Source of the DNA: Crocodylus rhombifer
Lineage: Eukaryota > Chordata > Crocodylia > Crocodylidae
Length of the DNA stretch: 64,000 nucleotides
Reading direction: 5' to 3'
Assembly (NCBI GenBank): GCA_038503035.1
Contig: JAVSML010025175.1
Span: 1-64,000, forward strand
Shown one piece after another: positions 46,744 through 54,583 of this stretch. Position numbers and translations under genes: made by a program. How positions within the stretch are numbered: position 1 is the first letter of the stretch; every line of letters begins with the position of its first letter. A model generated the notes under the pieces. It had not been told where the DNA came from and made no database searches. It saw only the letters and a program-made list of their open reading frames with translations.

Positions 46744-47352
46744 ATGGGAGGCGAGTTAGAGTCTGAGCTGATCCAAAACTGCCCATGGTGCAGTGGAAGC
46801 CGTCCGACCAGCGACCTGGATGACTTATGGGCACATATTGTGTTCCACCAGGCCGCAAATCCGGCCACCGAAATGATAAATGGGTACCTGTCCCTCCGCG
46901 ATACCAGTGGAAAGGAATGGGCCGTCTGGCTCAAACCCAGAGCATTTGGTTGTGTTATGCAGGACCCCAGGGCCATCTATCACCCACGGGAGGAAACTGG
47001 GTCCGTATCACTTGCCAGCATAAAACCTTCGGGGGCAGCGAGTCTCAGCCCAGCTCAAGAATTCACCTGGTGTGTGAGGTATATGACAGAGGGAGGAGAA
47101 GACACCCCGCTGGACAGATTTAACTGCCCGAGCCTGACGCCAGGTGTCACAGAGTCACGTAAGTGCCCCATGACTGTGAGTGTGATTGGCAGAGCTGCCA
47201 ATCACCCGGGCAGCTCAGGTGCCGGTTACCAGGGCAACCAGGCGGGTCAGGTGGCCAGAAGGGGGCAGGGCTGGGTCTTTATAAACAGCTTAGGCCGGAG
47301 CCTGCCTAGCAGTTCTCCCCTGGCTGCCGCAGGAGCTCTGCGGCTGAGCTGA
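46744..47352 (+). CDS. Leader ORF of unknown function inside the ERV
   Basis: A 202-codon frame starts at an ATG only 21 bases after the 5' LTR, overlapping the end of the primer site. Residues 13-38 have a Cys-x2-Cys then, 14 residues on, a His-x3-His, a possible zinc-binding pattern. Residues about 45-85 are globular-looking and rich in Trp. After about residue 138 the frame runs through a splice-donor-like site (47159) and GC-rich leader, so only the first part may be coding. A second frame (46827-47123) overlaps it in another phase, which lowers confidence. I recognise no family; it could be a gag N-terminal piece, an accessory protein or chance. Confidence 0.35.
   Translation: MGGELESELIQNCPWCSGSRPTSDLDDLWAHIVFHQAANPATEMINGYLSLRDTSGKEWAVWLKPRAFGCVMQDPRAIYHPREETGSVSLASIKPSGAASLSPAQEFTWCVRYMTEGGEDTPLDRFNCPSLTPGVTESRKCPMTVSVIGRAANHPGSSGAGYQGNQAGQVARRGQGWVFINSLGRSLPSSSPLAAAGALRLS
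47156..47164 (+). promoter_or_regulatory. Splice-donor-like site
   Basis: CAC|GTAAGT is a near-consensus donor lying downstream of the LTR and upstream of gag, where the donor for a spliced env message is expected. The acceptor candidate is at 50468. Confidence 0.45.
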
Positions 47353-47899
47353 GCAGCCGGAGTCAGTGGTTGCTGCCGTGTTGGGCTGACGCGCTGCGAT
47401 GATGCGGGGAACCACAATACTCTAAAGTGAGGTAGGGTTACAAGCCCCAGATGGGCTTGGAGTTTATTATGAGCAGGAGGCTCTATTGTTTGGGATGCAG
47501 CCATCGGGCTTGAGTTTGTTGCAGTTAAACTGGAGGACCGGGTGAGGTTGTAGGGGAGTGAGGAGGCCTCACAGGGGCTCCCCAGCAGGTTGGGGGTTCC
47601 CGGTGCCCAGTAGGGGCACAGTGCCAAAGGGGGACTATTGTTGGTGCCAGAGGGGCGCGGTGTTTGCGCCAGCGAGGCGCGGTGAGAGGGGTCAGAGACC
47701 CCAGCCCATAAGGGTGGCGTTTGGCCAGTGGGGCAACGGAGGCCCAGTGCCAGAGGGGCACTACTGTTTGTGCCAGAGAGGGCAAGGCCCCAGAATGGGC
47801 AAAGAGAGAGTGCGAGGTGCGCAGTGTCGGCCCCAGAGGGCAAGGCCCCAGAGCGGGGCAGAGACAGAGAGAGAGAGAGCAGGCAAGGAACGCCGGCAA

Positions 47900-48205
47900 G
47901 GGTGCCGGTATTAGGGCGGCGGTAGCGAGCCAGGCCCAAGGGCGCCAGTATTAGGGTGGCGGTAGCGAGCCAGGCCCAAGGGCGCCGGTATTAGGGTGGC
48001 GGTAGCGAGCCAGGCCCAAGGGCGCCGGTATTAGGGTGGCAGTAGTGAGCCAGACCCAAGGGCGCCGGTAGTGAGCCAGGCCCAAGGGCGCCGGTATTAG
48101 GGCGGCGGTAGCGAGCCAGGCCCCAAGGGCACCGGCCACAGGGGGCGTAGTACTGAGCCAGGCCCAGGGGCGCCGGCAATAGCCGGACAACGGCGAGACA
48201 GGCCC
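47900..48205 (+). repeat. 40-base minisatellite in the ERV leader
   Basis: About eight units; each reads roughly ggcgccggtattagggtggc followed by ggtagcgagccaggcccaag. One unit (about 48059-48084) is shortened to 26 bases, and the last two are degenerate. Repeat-length changes here would alter leader length without touching coding sequence. Confidence 0.9.
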
Positions 48206-48542
48206 AGGGTGCAGGGAGCGGGCTAGAGGATAGGAGCCTGGCCCGAGGGGGCGCCAGGTGGGCGAGGAGCCCAGGGTGCCCGAGAGAGAGAGAGGGCACC
48301 AGAGGGGCGAGGGACCATACAACGTCCCACGGAACAGCTGCGAGGCTTGAAGGGGAGGTTGGAGGCACGCATAGCCCTTAAGGTGGGGCGCATAGAGATA
48401 CCCCATTTTGGAGTAGGGGCAGGAACATCGATACCATTAACTAGGGGAACAGAGGCAGCCTCCCATACAACTTATTTGTCATCAAAGTCGTGGCGGGCGA
48501 GGATTCGAGGGTGCCTAGTCCACCCTAACGTGACGGTAGGAG

Positions 48543-49814
48543 GTGCTAGGGAGTTCACGGCTGCTCCTAGGCCCCCGCTCCCTCACACCAGGATCAAGGG
48601 GGCACAAGCTGCTAACGCAACTCCAGGAGAGTTTGGAGGTTAATGGGCGAAAGGCCAAATGGACTGGCCTGAAATGGAAGAAGGGGAAAATGTTGAATAC
48701 TTTATTTCGAGAATATGTTATCGTGCTGAGGGAAAATGCAGATTTAACAGTGCAGTTTGATACCACTGCCCGAGCTGCCACTGAAAATTTAGCAGCGCTG
48801 CCATTACAAGATGGCGCTGGCAGAAGGGAAAGCGCACCAAAAAGCTCGCAAACTCCAACTCCACCCACCTGGAGCCCGCCTCCTGCCATAGCACTGCCCA
48901 TGACGTCAACGTCACCACCGCCGTACACACAGCGCCACCTAGAGGATGCAAAAGCGAAAGTAACAACTGAAAGCGAAAGTGATGCACGGACAACCACAGA
49001 AGAAAGCGAAAGCACACCATTGCAAGAAATGCAACACCTGTCTCCTGAATTAGTGACTGCACTTCCTATTTCTGTGCAAAAGAAAGTAACTGGCCCTCAA
49101 GGCCAAGGAACTCAAATCACTGTCACAACAAGAACCCACACTCGAGCAGAAATGAACGATCTAAGAAAAGAAACTGGGATAAAACCTGAGGAAATACCAA
49201 TAGTATGGTTAGGTAGATTGATAGCCGAAGCAGGAATTGAGACCATTGACAAAGATGAAGCCATGCAGCTTGTAAGGAACACTGCCTGGAGCAAAGGCAA
49301 AGTAGTGGATCCAGTACCTGTACTGGTCAACAACTACTGGCCCATCCCACTACCTGCTGTAGTGGTAGAAGCCTTACAATGGAAAGTGTATACGTGGCAT
49401 GAAGGTGCAACGAACCACGCCGATGCAAGCGCCTTGGTTTATGCTATACTAGGTTCATCATATGCATCGTGTAACCCGGCCCAGCAAGCCCTGAACCTAA
49501 CACCACCTCAGGCACAGGGAGCTTGGCCTCATAGGTTCGCTACGAATCCCAGGAATGTACCATGCTTATTGGAAGCCGTTGAAGCAGCCACAGAAGTCTA
49601 TGGTGGAAGCCAAAATTTAACAGCTCAATTGCTTCTGAATCCATCTGTGAACAGTCCTGTAGCCCACGTACTGGGACAATTAGGAAAATTGCAGGGAGCC
49701 ATGAAACCTAAGGCTCATAAGACAGCATTCCCAGTTGTGATGTTTAGTTCTTCATTGACGTCAGCTTACCCAAATGCATATACACCGACTCGTCCTCGAT
49801 GGGAAGATCAATGA
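48543..49814 (+). CDS. gag: gag-like polyprotein, 3'-broken
   Basis: The frame is open for 423 codons, but codon 1 is GTG. The first ATG is at 48690 (374 residues), and the true N-terminus may lie upstream in another frame. A basic N-terminal part is followed by a Pro/Ser/Thr-rich region with PPPY at residues 125-128, the late-domain type used by retroviral Gag to recruit the budding machinery. Residues about 190-410 look like a helical capsid region (an EEIPIVWLGRLIAEAG segment and a later LGQLGKLQGAMKP segment). No CCHC zinc knuckle is visible. It ends at a TGA. The same frame continues open past this stop for about 50 codons with a 7-residue Pro/Asn/Ser repeat, then meets more stops, so the 3' end is degraded. 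No protease or pol follows. Confidence 0.7.
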   Translation: MLGSSRLLLGPRSLTPGSRGHKLLTQLQESLEVNGRKAKWTGLKWKKGKMLNTLFREYVIVLRENADLTVQFDTTARAATENLAALPLQDGAGRRESAPKSSQTPTPPTWSPPPAIALPMTSTSPPPYTQRHLEDAKAKVTTESESDARTTTEESESTPLQEMQHLSPELVTALPISVQKKVTGPQGQGTQITVTTRTHTRAEMNDLRKETGIKPEEIPIVWLGRLIAEAGIETIDKDEAMQLVRNTAWSKGKVVDPVPVLVNNYWPIPLPAVVVEALQWKVYTWHEGATNHADASALVYAILGSSYASCNPAQQALNLTPPQAQGAWPHRFATNPRNVPCLLEAVEAATEVYGGSQNLTAQLLLNPSVNSPVAHVLGQLGKLQGAMKPKAHKTAFPVVMFSSSLTSAYPNAYTPTRPRWEDQ

Positions 49815-50468
49815 CCACAAACTCGTAATTCACCACCACAAGCCAGAAACTCACCACCTCAGGCTAGAAATTCTCCACCACAATGCACACCAACAGAGCG
49901 AGCAATGTTTGGATTCTTGCTTTATAAGTCCGGCCTAACCAAAGACCAATTAAGATCATTGGGAGACGAAAGGTAGAAAGCTCTTGCGAAAGCATTGGGA
50001 TTCGACAAAACTAACAAAAAGTCAAAAAACGAGTAGTAGGCGGCGGCGTCAGCACAGCGACCAGCGGCGTTAAAAAACTTACCAATCCCGATCAACAAAA
50101 CGACGACCAGGAAAAGACAATGCTTAAAAAAGAAAACAAGTATTTAAGGCAAGAGATTTCCAAGCTGTACGACAGGATCCTGCATCTTAAACGTTCTCTA
50201 AAACTGAACGAAGAAGAAAACAAGAAGTTAAATGCGAAAGTGGGATATGCAATCAAGGATGGAGAATAATGAGAAGACCATTATAAAGTTGATTACAGCC
50301 CATGAAGAAATGAAAAAGGAACTTCAAAATGAAAAATTACTAGTTAAGAGTCTGCAATTCAAAGAAGCAAAGGAAGATAAGAAAGACATTAAAACTAAAG
50401 TGGAAAATAGAGTAACTCTGGTTGATCAAAAGTTTGAAAATAGAGGCTGTCTGTTTGTTATTTTTCAG
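49815..50468 (+). pseudogene. Broken coiled-coil coding region between gag and env
   Basis: Three partial frames follow gag. The first continues the gag phase to 49976, with a short piece to about 50036. A second phase is open through 50120-50269 with an ATG at 50120. A third is open from 50232 past 50468. The second and third encode Lys/Glu/Leu-rich heptad-like sequence (for example ENKYLRQEISKLYDRIL and EEMKKELQNEKLLVKSLQF), typical of coiled coil. At least two frame breaks separate them. This occupies the place where pol should be. Base composition (AT-rich, A-rich) differs from the GC-rich leader. It may be a Gag C-terminal domain or captured host sequence; I cannot tell which. Confidence 0.6.
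50450..50468 (+). promoter_or_regulatory. Splice-acceptor-like site upstream of env
   Basis: A pyrimidine-rich run (ctgtctgtttgttatttttcag) ends in CAG at 50466-50468, 14 bases before the env ATG. It fits the acceptor of a subgenomic env message with a donor near 47158. Confidence 0.6.
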
Positions 50469-50482
50469 ATTACGATGGTCCA

Positions 50483-52192
50483 ATGTGCGGCAAATACCAA
50501 CTCGAACAACAGTCGAGAGAGGGTATGTCATCCGGGCCAGCTGTCGCGACCCTCCAGAGACATCAAGAGACACTGCCTGCCCTCGAGCAAAGACAACAAC
50601 AGGCCCAAGAAAAGACCACAATGATGTTGACTGAGAATCAAGTGACTATAACTTTGTATTGTATATATATTATGGTTGTTTTACCTTTAAAATCCACCAA
50701 ACTGGTTACTGAGCCCGATCATTCCACCAACACGGTTTTGCATTTGTTGTCAATCTGGGCTAATGCCATGGGCGATGGAGAGAAGGGAGATGGTTCAACA
50801 GCATGCCTAAGGATTCCTCTGTCTGTTGAGGACCCAGTCCTCACCCCTTTTCTTTCACCATTTAATGTGTCAGACTGGTTCAACCAAGTCTCGAAGGGCC
50901 CGAGAACCTCCATTAATGTCTCCATAGGAGGAGGTTCTACCGTTATTGATTTTTCCTGGCCCCATAATTTCACCTATACAGATCTTTCCACCTACCCTCC
51001 TCATGAGGGTTGTTTCACAAAGGGAGTACCCTACGCTTGCTCAGCCATTCCCTGGGGGACACATCCCCAAGGTGACGACTGGTTTCAGCCTGATAGGTCA
51101 CTCACTTGGGACCCTCATTCGACCACCCCTTGGCACCTCTCCCTCACACCCCACAGTAAAAAGACTGTACCTATAGTCACTCCGACCCCACTCATCAAGC
51201 CAACTCTGTTAGTCGAATGGGATGACTCTCTAGCCATTGATTTAGCCCGACCAGGTCCACTAGGGAACGATTCGTGGTTTGCGTTTTACTATCCTGTATT
51301 GCAAGCAGCATTGTTGAGCGCTGCTTGTCACACCGTTACATCCCCCATCAAGCAATCCGGTCCACCTGAACGAGCGAGACATGCTTTTCCATTCCCTGGT
51401 GTATACCCAGAGTTATCCACACCTGCACCATTTGGCTTGGTTTGGGCGTGTTCAGATGGGCGACTATACACTGCCCTGCCTGCCACGCTCTCTGGAATAC
51501 AATGTTTTCTAAGTTCTGTTGCATTTTGCCCACCGTTACAGGCCTCGACAGCACACCCACCGAGTTTGGCCCTACATCGCCATACTCGCACCACCACTCC
51601 AGTGTGGAGCTCATTCACACATGGGGAGCGAACCGCACAAGGCCTTAGCTGGGGCTTCGAAGGATTTTTCCTTTGGGGCTATGCGATAGCTAAAGCCCGG
51701 ATAGCCCTTGCCGAGCTATCCAAGCAGGTCAAGCTATTGGCAACCCGTACCGCAACCGGGTTTGAATTGATGGATAAACAACTGCAGGCAACCTCCCAGA
51801 TGACGATGCAAAACCGTTTGGCCTTGGATGCCCTACTCATCCAGCATGGAGGTCCTTGCCAATACCTGAATTTATCACGAGATATGCGCTGTCTGGCTAT
51901 TCCCAATGTTTCTCTTCCCCTAAAAGACCAGGTGATAGAAATCCAAAGAATTGCGAAAGATGTTAATGCCGTTTCTGGCATTGGAAAGGGTTGGTTATCC
52001 CGGATATTTAATTGGTTGGGTTGGGATGCCTCCTCTTGGTTACTGAATTTATTGACCCCTTTATTGTCTTTCCTATTCGTTTTAGTCATCGTAATTACTA
52101 TAGTGTGTTGTGTTCTCCAATTTTTAAAACGAAAGTTACAAAGTTTATCTGTTGCTGTATATACAAGTATACCTACTCACGTTGATGTATGA
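50483..52192 (+). CDS. env: Retroviral envelope glycoprotein, full open frame
   Basis: 569 codons, ATG to TGA, no internal stop. A hydrophobic signal-like segment at residues about 53-68 follows a polar leader; Met47 or Met48 may be the real start. The surface part has glycosylation sequons at Asn128, 145, 162 and 262 and a WACSDGRLY motif at 321-329. RHTR (366-369) fits a minimal furin-type cleavage site. It is followed by a Gly/Phe-rich fusion-peptide-like segment (about 388-403), helical heptads (404-440), the QNRLALDALLIQHGGPC motif at 443-459 typical of retroviral transmembrane subunits, sequons at Asn463 and 475, a membrane span at about 519-545, and a short basic tail. The CX6CC motif is not present: Cys459 and Cys470 are ten residues apart. 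In a virus this protein mediates receptor binding and membrane fusion. Here the frame is intact although the flanking LTRs have diverged. Confidence 0.9.
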   Translation: MCGKYQLEQQSREGMSSGPAVATLQRHQETLPALEQRQQQAQEKTTMMLTENQVTITLYCIYIMVVLPLKSTKLVTEPDHSTNTVLHLLSIWANAMGDGEKGDGSTACLRIPLSVEDPVLTPFLSPFNVSDWFNQVSKGPRTSINVSIGGGSTVIDFSWPHNFTYTDLSTYPPHEGCFTKGVPYACSAIPWGTHPQGDDWFQPDRSLTWDPHSTTPWHLSLTPHSKKTVPIVTPTPLIKPTLLVEWDDSLAIDLARPGPLGNDSWFAFYYPVLQAALLSAACHTVTSPIKQSGPPERARHAFPFPGVYPELSTPAPFGLVWACSDGRLYTALPATLSGIQCFLSSVAFCPPLQASTAHPPSLALHRHTRTTTPVWSSFTHGERTAQGLSWGFEGFFLWGYAIAKARIALAELSKQVKLLATRTATGFELMDKQLQATSQMTMQNRLALDALLIQHGGPCQYLNLSRDMRCLAIPNVSLPLKDQVIEIQRIAKDVNAVSGIGKGWLSRIFNWLGWDASSWLLNLLTPLLSFLFVLVIVITIVCCVLQFLKRKLQSLSVAVYTSIPTHVDV

Positions 52193-52244
52193 GACAAAGA
52201 CGACTGTTGAATGTTAATTGGGAAATGTTAACACCTGTGTTACC

Positions 52245-52256
52245 AGCAAGGGGGCA
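52245..52256 (+). promoter_or_regulatory. Polypurine tract
   Basis: agcaagggggca lies immediately before the 3' LTR, the position of the plus-strand primer. Interrupted by pyrimidines, so probably weakened. Confidence 0.6.
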
Positions 52257-53097
52257 TGTCACAACCAAATTTAAAAAGAGTGCTGGCTAACACAGTGTTA
52301 AGCATAGACAAGCGCAGACAAGCTGTGGAATATCCCCAGAGGGCTAGTGAGCATGCCCAACACATGCCCCATAATTGACTCCACGCTTGTCAATCATGAT
52401 CCTGCCATGAGGTAATCTGAGTTAGCAACATGCGCATGCGCAGGCTTATACCAGAATGAGCTAGAACTTTCCAAAAGGGGAACTATTTGATTGGCTGACC
52501 AATTCATATTTAAGGCTTGTAAGTTTCCGCCCACAGCGGAGACCAGACCCGACCTGAGCAGAGACTGCTACCGCAGAGACTGCTTCAGGAGAGCCTCTTA
52601 GGCCTAGAGCCCTGGTTCGCTTCCCAGAGCTCCGCTGGTCTCCCCGCCACCGTTGTGCCTTGGCGTACCTCATTATAAAACGCTCATCTCATCTTGACCA
52701 TTTTGTTACTGATTATTGTTTACTCATTTCACGTTCCAGTTATCTACGTTTCGGCCACCTGTTCAATGTTTTCAACTCGTTTACCACATTCCAGCCTCGT
52801 TCATCGTTCCGTGTTTCTGATTCAACTCGACTCATTCCGGTTACCTCATTTAGCATTCGTTCTTCACCGTTACCGACCTCGGCTTTGTTTCTTGGTCATT
52901 GCTTCTCGTTATCCTTTCTCATTCTGTAACTAAGTTGACCTGCCTATGCTACCTCACCATCTCGTAGCGTAAGTAAACAATAAAATTTGCTCTGTTTTGA
53001 AACCATATGCCTCCTGACCGCTCTGACTCCTTGCCACTAATCCCACCTGTTCTTTTGTGCTCGGCCCACTGTGACACCAGGGCCCCCTTCCCTGACA
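52257..53097 (+). repeat. ERV 3' LTR
   Basis: 841 bases, TGTCACAACC to CCCTGACA. CCAAT/TATTTAA promoter boxes are preserved (TATTTAA at 52507-52513), as is the AATAAA at 52979-52984. Relative to the 5' LTR it has lost about 20 CpG sites to TG or CA, against about nine in the other direction. Confidence 0.93.
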
Positions 53098-53102
53098 ATA
53101 GT

Positions 53103-53955
53103 TAGAGAGTTCTTCCTAACCTCCAACCTAAATTGCCTCTGCTGCAGCTTGAAGCTTCTAGTCTTTCCCCTTAAAGCCAAAGAAAATAGTATATCTCCAT
53201 TATCTCTATACTTCGCCTTCAGGTATTTGAAGGCTGTTATCAGATCACCAGACCCCTCCCCTCCCCCACCTCTCCCTCTGCCATCAAGTCTTCTATTCTT
53301 CAGACTAAATAACCTAGTTCTTTCAGCCTTTCTTCATAAATCATATTTCCCCAGCATCTAATCATTTTGTCACTCTCTGCTGGACTCTTTCCAATCTGTC
53401 TGTACCCTTTTTTTTAAGTATGGGGCCCAAAACTGGGCACAGAACTCCAGGGGAAGCCTCACCAGTGCCAAAAAAGGGGAGAAGAATCACTTCCCTTGAT
53501 TTTCAAGTGACACTCCTGTTAATACAACTAGTATGCCATTGGCTATTTTGACAACACGAGAACACTGTTGGTTCATTTGCAGCTTATGATCTACTGTAAC
53601 CCCCAAATACTTCTCTGCTATACTGCAGACTTGACAAACATTTTCTAACCTGTATTTGTGCATGCAATTATGCAATCCAAAGTTCAGGTCATCTGCACAT
53701 TTGATAAGCATGCATTCAATCCAATTTTCAAAATCATTAACAAAGATATTTAAAAAATCTGACATGGAGGTTACCCCACTTGATACATAGAGGTTACCCC
53801 ACATGATCTTTCCAGGTATCAAGCTCAGATTGACTGGTCTGCAATTCATCAGATCCCCCTTCCATTCCTTAAAGACATGCACTATATGTGCCCTTTTCCT
53901 GGATGCAGAGGCACAAGATTTACCCATGTGAGAATCAGAGATAATAGAAGGGGCT
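53103..53955 (-). repeat. CR1 LINE, right part, split by the ERV
   Basis: Continues from 45876: agagagttcttcctaacctc, caacctaaattgcctctgct, gtatggggcccaaaactggg, then the reverse transcriptase C-terminal region (a KCADDLNFG equivalent of the catalytic box near 53690, read on the minus strand). Old and full of stops. Confidence 0.85.
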
Positions 53956-54583
53956 AGCACTGCAGGGGGAGAAACAGTCTATTAGAAAAGTATATATAAC
54001 ATATGGCTTAATTAACAGGGACATGCTAGCTGTGCAACAGAAATACAGACATGTTGTAGTGATCCAAACTGTGCAAGCAGTATTTCGTGACTGAGGTAAA
54101 ATAAAGCTTCCTCAGCTTGCAGTAATTCACATAATCTATATAAACTATGTTGTGCCTGGTGTAATATAGCTGCACAAGAGGGCAGGAAGAGGAGTGAGAT
54201 TACCCTGCACAGACATGTTAGACTTGCCTGGATCAGTACTCCAGTGGCCAGGAGGAGATGGGGCTCATGCAGGATTTGCATGAACAGTACATGCCCTTCT
54301 GAGCAAATAGGGATGGCTAGAAGCAGAAGAGAAGCAACTATACCCTGAAGATGGCTGTAGATTCCCATTCACTTACAGCACAAAAAGGAGTGGTAGAGAA
54401 TTGTGCACAAGAGGACACACATGCACTTCAAAATATTCCTTATAATACTTCTAACTTTGCAGTTAGTCTGAATGCTACATTGTGTTAGGTTTGGTTTTGG
54501 CTTTCATAATTTATTAACATCCATGGGGGGGATTTTAATTTAGTCCAAGGGAGTCAGGAACCCTACTTCCATTGCATTTCAAT
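53956..54583. other. No feature recognised
   Basis: A 118-codon minus-strand frame (54012-54368) has no domain I recognise and no splice context. Nothing else seen. Confidence 0.4.

Larger units (their letters stand above)
47145..48540 (+). other. GC-rich ERV leader, possibly with an embedded LTR-like segment
   Basis: About 1.4 kb of CpG-rich sequence with no convincing plus-strand gene. It opens tgtcacagagtcacg and carries a TATA-like TTTATAAA at 47278-47285 followed by a cttaggccggagcctgcc tract, which resembles a second LTR start. No matching end was found. Long minus-strand frames (47247-47939, 47951-48406) are GC-skew artefacts of the repeats. A 98-codon plus frame at 48347-48643 might be a frameshifted gag N-terminus. 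Confidence 0.5.
45877..53097 (+). mobile_element. Endogenous retrovirus, LTR to LTR, no pol
   Basis: The element is 7,221 bases. LTRs of 847 and 841 bases begin TGTCACAACC and end in CGACA/TGACA. Perfect 5-base target duplications ATAGT sit at 45872-45876 and 53098-53102. In order: 5' LTR, primer-binding-like site, short leader frame, long GC-rich leader with a minisatellite, gag-like frame, broken coiled-coil region, env frame, purine tract, 3' LTR. No protease, reverse transcriptase, RNase H or integrase motif is visible on either strand, and only about 670 bases separate gag from env. It could not have moved without help. Crocodilians are known to carry divergent ERV classes; I cannot assign this one without reverse transcriptase. 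Confidence 0.93.

Noticed and set aside
47900..48205. Regular repeat units considered as a CRISPR array
   Set aside because: Units are head-to-tail without unique spacers, in a vertebrate retroviral leader; a minisatellite.
47247..48406. Minus-strand frames of 230 and 151 codons in the ERV leader
   Set aside because: Repeating Gly/Pro/Leu peptide mirrors the 40-base minisatellite and CpG-rich composition; antisense to the element, no motif.
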